Of a stretch of 64,000 nucleotides of DNA, positions 61,555 through 64,000 are shown one piece after another. The stretch is from UBA2334 sp049653005 (GTDB lineage: Bacteria > Pseudomonadota > Gammaproteobacteria > Burkholderiales > Burkholderiaceae_C). The notes below the pieces were generated by a model. The model was not told the origin of the DNA and searched no databases. It saw only the letters and a program-made list of their open reading frames with translations. Position numbers and translations under genes: made by a program. Location: contig JBASFL010000042.1 of the NCBI GenBank assembly GCA_049653005.1, forward strand, positions 1-64,000, read 5' to 3'. Positions within the stretch are counted from its first letter, which is position 1. Each line of letters opens with the position of its first letter.

Positions 61555-62190
61555 TCAGCCCTCGGGCGGGGTGAGGCCACACCCTCGCAAAATCAAATTC
61601 ACCACATGGCGGGTGGCGCGCGCGTGGTCGGCACCGGTCAGTTCGGTGCGGCCCAGCACGGCGCACACCTGCACGTCAAAGTCGGCATAGGTTTGGGTGG
61701 CCGACCAGATGGTGAAAAACAGGTGGGTGCTGTCCACCGAGGCCATGCGGCCCTGGGCCACCCAGTGGTCGATGACGGCGGCCTTGTCTTGCACCAGCCC
61801 GCGCAGCGTGGTGGCCAGCAGGTCGGCAATTTCGGTGCCGCCGTGCAGCAGTTCGTTGGCAAACACGCGCGAGGGGTGGGGCCGCTCGCGGCCCTGGCGC
61901 ATCTTGTCGCGGATGTAGTCTGCCAGCGCGGTGGCGGGGTCGGCATCGGGCGTGATGCCGTGGGTGGGGGCCAGCCAGTTTTGCAGCGTGCGGTCCAGCA
62001 CGGCGCGGTACAGCTCTTTTTTGTTGCCAAAGTAGTAGTGCAGGTTGGCCTTGGGCAAACCCGCAGCGTCGGCAATGGCGGCCATGGTGGCACCGCCAAA
62101 CCCGGCCCCTGCAAACACGCGCTCCGCGGCCTCCAGAATCAGGGCGGCGTTGGCTTGGCGAATGTGGTGTTTGGGGGCCGGGGTGTTCAT
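61555..62190 (-). CDS. TetR-family regulator, RutR-like
   Basis: A 211-residue TetR regulator. The N-terminal helix-turn-helix is in IADAAGLPKANLHYYFGNKKELYRAVL. The ligand domain shares features with the pyrimidine-sensing RutR of E. coli: NWLAP after helix 4, ADYIRDKMRQGRERPHPSRVF, and HLFFTIWSATQTYADFDVQV. RutR binds uracil or thymine and releases DNA. Location between codA and an NMT1-type importer supports the same role here. It is separated by four to five bases from both neighbours. Confidence 0.82.
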   Translation of the reverse strand: MNTPAPKHHIRQANAALILEAAERVFAGAGFGGATMAAIADAAGLPKANLHYYFGNKKELYRAVLDRTLQNWLAPTHGITPDADPATALADYIRDKMRQGRERPHPSRVFANELLHGGTEIADLLATTLRGLVQDKAAVIDHWVAQGRMASVDSTHLFFTIWSATQTYADFDVQVCAVLGRTELTGADHARATRHVVNLILRGCGLTPPEG

Positions 62191-62194
62191 CGCG

Positions 62195-63193
62195 TCATTT
62201 GCTGGCGGCTTCCCACACGGCGTGCGAGTAACCGGCCTTGCCGGGGTCTTTCTTGATGACGGGCGACGAGCCGCCGCTCATCAGCACTTTCACGGTGCGC
62301 TCGTAGGCGGCAGGGTCGAGGTAGCCCACTTTGGGGGTGTTGGCGTTGCTGATGAGTTTGGCCACGTTTTCCATCTGGCGCTGCTGCACCTTGACGGTGG
62401 CGCTGCCCGACGCGTCTTGCGCCACGACGATCTTGGCGGCCTCGGCGGGGTTTTTCACGGCTTCGTTCCAGCCCTTGAAGCTGGCCTTCAGGAACTTGGC
62501 CATTTTGGCCACGAACTTGGGGTCTTTCAGGCTGCTGTCGAGCACGTACAGGCCGTCTTCCAGCGAGGCCACGCCTTGTTCTTCATAGAAGAAGGGCATC
62601 AGGTCGCTTTCTTTCACGCCCGCGTCAATGACTTGCCAATACTCGTTGTAGATCATGGTGGAGATGCACGCCGCCTGGTTTTGCAGCAGCGGGTCCACGT
62701 TGAAGCCCTGCTTCAGCACCTTGATGTCGCTGTCGGGCTTGTGGCCCAGTTTGGCCATCCAGTTCAGGAAGGGGTATTCGTTGCCGCCGTACCAAACGCC
62801 CAGGGTTTTGCCCTTGAAGTCTTTGGGGCTGGCAATGCCGGCCGATTTTTTGCAGGTCAGCATCAGGCCCGATTTGTCGAACACCTGCGCGATGTTGACC
62901 AGGGGCACACCGGCTTCGCGGGCGGCCAGGGCGTCGGGCATCCAGTTCACGATCACGTCGGCGCTTTTGCCTGCAATCACCTGCACGGGCGAAATGTCGG
63001 GGCCACCGGCTTTGATGGTCACGTCCAGCCCGGCCTCTTTGTAAAAGCCCTTGGCCTGCGCCACGTAGTAGCCCGCAAATTGGGCCTGGGGCACCCACTT
63101 GAGCTGGATGGTGACCTTTTCGGCCGCGTGCGCGACCACGCCACCCAACGCCAGGGCAGCAGCGACCACGGATACCTTGAACGAACGCTTCAT
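62195..63193 (-). CDS. ABC transporter substrate-binding protein, NMT1/THI5-like
   Basis: A 332-residue periplasmic binding protein. A signal peptide (cleavage after VVAHA, about 24) precedes VTIQLKWVPQAQFAGYYVAQAKGFYKEAGLDV, the pattern of NMT1/THI5-like receptors for pyrimidine-related ligands, with GKTLGVWYGGNEYPF later. AAGGAG seven bases before the ATG at 63193 supports the start. With the permease upstream it would import a pyrimidine such as cytosine or a related base; the exact ligand is inferred from its neighbours codA and the RutR-like gene. Confidence 0.87.
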   Translation of the reverse strand: MKRSFKVSVVAAALALGGVVAHAAEKVTIQLKWVPQAQFAGYYVAQAKGFYKEAGLDVTIKAGGPDISPVQVIAGKSADVIVNWMPDALAAREAGVPLVNIAQVFDKSGLMLTCKKSAGIASPKDFKGKTLGVWYGGNEYPFLNWMAKLGHKPDSDIKVLKQGFNVDPLLQNQAACISTMIYNEYWQVIDAGVKESDLMPFFYEEQGVASLEDGLYVLDSSLKDPKFVAKMAKFLKASFKGWNEAVKNPAEAAKIVVAQDASGSATVKVQQRQMENVAKLISNANTPKVGYLDPAAYERTVKVLMSGGSSPVIKKDPGKAGYSHAVWEAASK

Positions 63194-63226
63194 GGGAACA
63201 CTCCTTGTTGGAAACACACAGCCACC

Positions 63227-64000
63227 TCAAGTGGCAGACCGCACCGATGGGTGCCAGAACGCCACCCGGCGCTCCAGCCGCACAAGCAAGGCGTAGGCCA
63301 CGGAACCCGTGACCGCCGCCACCGCAATCGCCCCCCACACCAGCGGCATGTTCATGCGTGCCGCTTCGGTGGAAATGCGAAACCCCAGGCCCGACGTGGG
63401 CGAGCCGAAAAACTCGGCCACGATGGCCCCGATGAGTGCCAGCGTGGCGTTCACCTTCATGGCCCCCACCACAAACGGGAACGCGCTGGGCAGCCGCAAA
63501 TCGCGCAGGGTTTGGGCGTAGCTGGCGGCGTAGGTGTGCATCAGCTCGCGCTGCAACTTGTCAGCCGCTTGCAGCCCGGCCAGGGTGGACACCAGCATGG
63601 GGAAAAACGTCATCAGCACCACCACGGCGGCTTTGCTGGGCCAGTCGAAGCCGAACCACATCACCGCGATGGGGGCCACGCCCACCAGCGGCACGGTGCT
63701 GGTCAGCGAGGCCAGCGGCAGCAGGCCGCGCTGCAAAAACGGTGCACGGTCGATGGCAATGGCCACGGCAAACCCCAGCCCACACCCCAGCACCCAGCCC
63801 ACCACCACGGCTTTGCCCACGGTTTGCACAAAGTCTTTGCCCAGCGTGGCCGCGTGTTCCCACAGCGCGGTGGCGATGAAGCTGGGGGCGGGCAACAGCA
63901 CACGCGGCACGCCCAGCCCCAGGGTCAGCACCTGCCAAAACACCAAAATCCACAGGCCAAACAAGGCGGCGGCCACCAGCGCGTCGCCCCGGTGGCCTTC
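63227..64000 (-). CDS. ABC transporter permease (partial, runs off the window)
   Basis: An inner-membrane permease of the SsuC/TauC type. At least five membrane helices are visible, along with the EAA-like coupling loop AASYAQTLRDLRLPSAFPFVVGAMKVN and GAIVAEFFGSPTSGLGFRI. The frame has no stop before position 64000, so the gene probably continues; a GTG at 63976 is the only in-window start candidate. It ends 33 bases before the binding-protein gene on the same strand. The ATPase was not seen and is presumably beyond the edge. Confidence 0.85.
   Translation of the reverse strand, partial: EGHRGDALVAAALFGLWILVFWQVLTLGLGVPRVLLPAPSFIATALWEHAATLGKDFVQTVGKAVVVGWVLGCGLGFAVAIAIDRAPFLQRGLLPLASLTSTVPLVGVAPIAVMWFGFDWPSKAAVVVLMTFFPMLVSTLAGLQAADKLQRELMHTYAASYAQTLRDLRLPSAFPFVVGAMKVNATLALIGAIVAEFFGSPTSGLGFRISTEAARMNMPLVWGAIAVAAVTGSVAYALLVRLERRVAFWHPSVRSAT

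Overview
The window looks like a chromosomal segment of a high-GC betaproteobacterium, most likely a Comamonadaceae member (Hydrogenophaga/Acidovorax-like). This is inferred from gene content: Bug-type TctC binding protein, DUF4148 protein, PreT/PreA-HydA locus, and an intergenic repeat of a kind I associate with that family. The species cannot be fixed from sequence alone. No rRNA and no CRISPR array were seen.

Layout. 1-10 kb is mobile DNA: the end of an IS481-type transposase, an AbiE toxin-antitoxin pair, a 1949-residue tyrosine recombinase, and a decayed IS3-family element whose transposase has lost catalytic residues. An 18-bp direct repeat brackets this block. At 10-12 kb lie a mosaic SDR gene (AT-rich 5' part, GC-rich and frameshifted 3' part) and an MFS permease, ending at a strong terminator.

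12.3-30.7 kb is a run of 14 minus-strand genes: two acyl-CoA dehydrogenases, enoyl-CoA hydratase, FadB-like bifunctional enzyme, two thiolases, EtfAB, acyl-CoA ligase, MMPL/RND protein, YCF48-like protein, saccharopine-dehydrogenase-like and zinc-free MDR oxidoreductases, and a TctC binding protein. A divergent MalT-type LuxR regulator heads it. Together they suggest beta-oxidation-like breakdown of a hydrophobic carboxylic acid of unknown identity.

33.6-44.5 kb is a second island of lower GC between the LuxR gene and a tRNA-Arg(CCG): an IS2-like element, a retron-type reverse transcriptase with a hairpin-rich 475-bp leader, an alpha/beta hydrolase with an unrecognised C-terminal domain, a small tyrosine recombinase, a Dsr1-like SIR2 defence protein, and a 41-bp copy of the 5' half of the tRNA. 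This is the best place to look for a new defence system.

44.5-64 kb is a pyrimidine catabolic region. It covers every step from cytosine to acetyl-CoA: CodA deaminase, PreTA, dihydropyrimidinase HydA, N-carbamoyl-beta-alanine amidohydrolase, beta-alanine transaminase and semialdehyde dehydrogenase MmsA, with an NMT1-type ABC importer, a RutR-like regulator and two LysR regulators. Inserted among these are an Ig-like-repeat lipoprotein, a ParE-type toxin with a premature stop beside its antitoxin, a YjjJ/HipA-like kinase and a triple-repeat DUF4148 protein.
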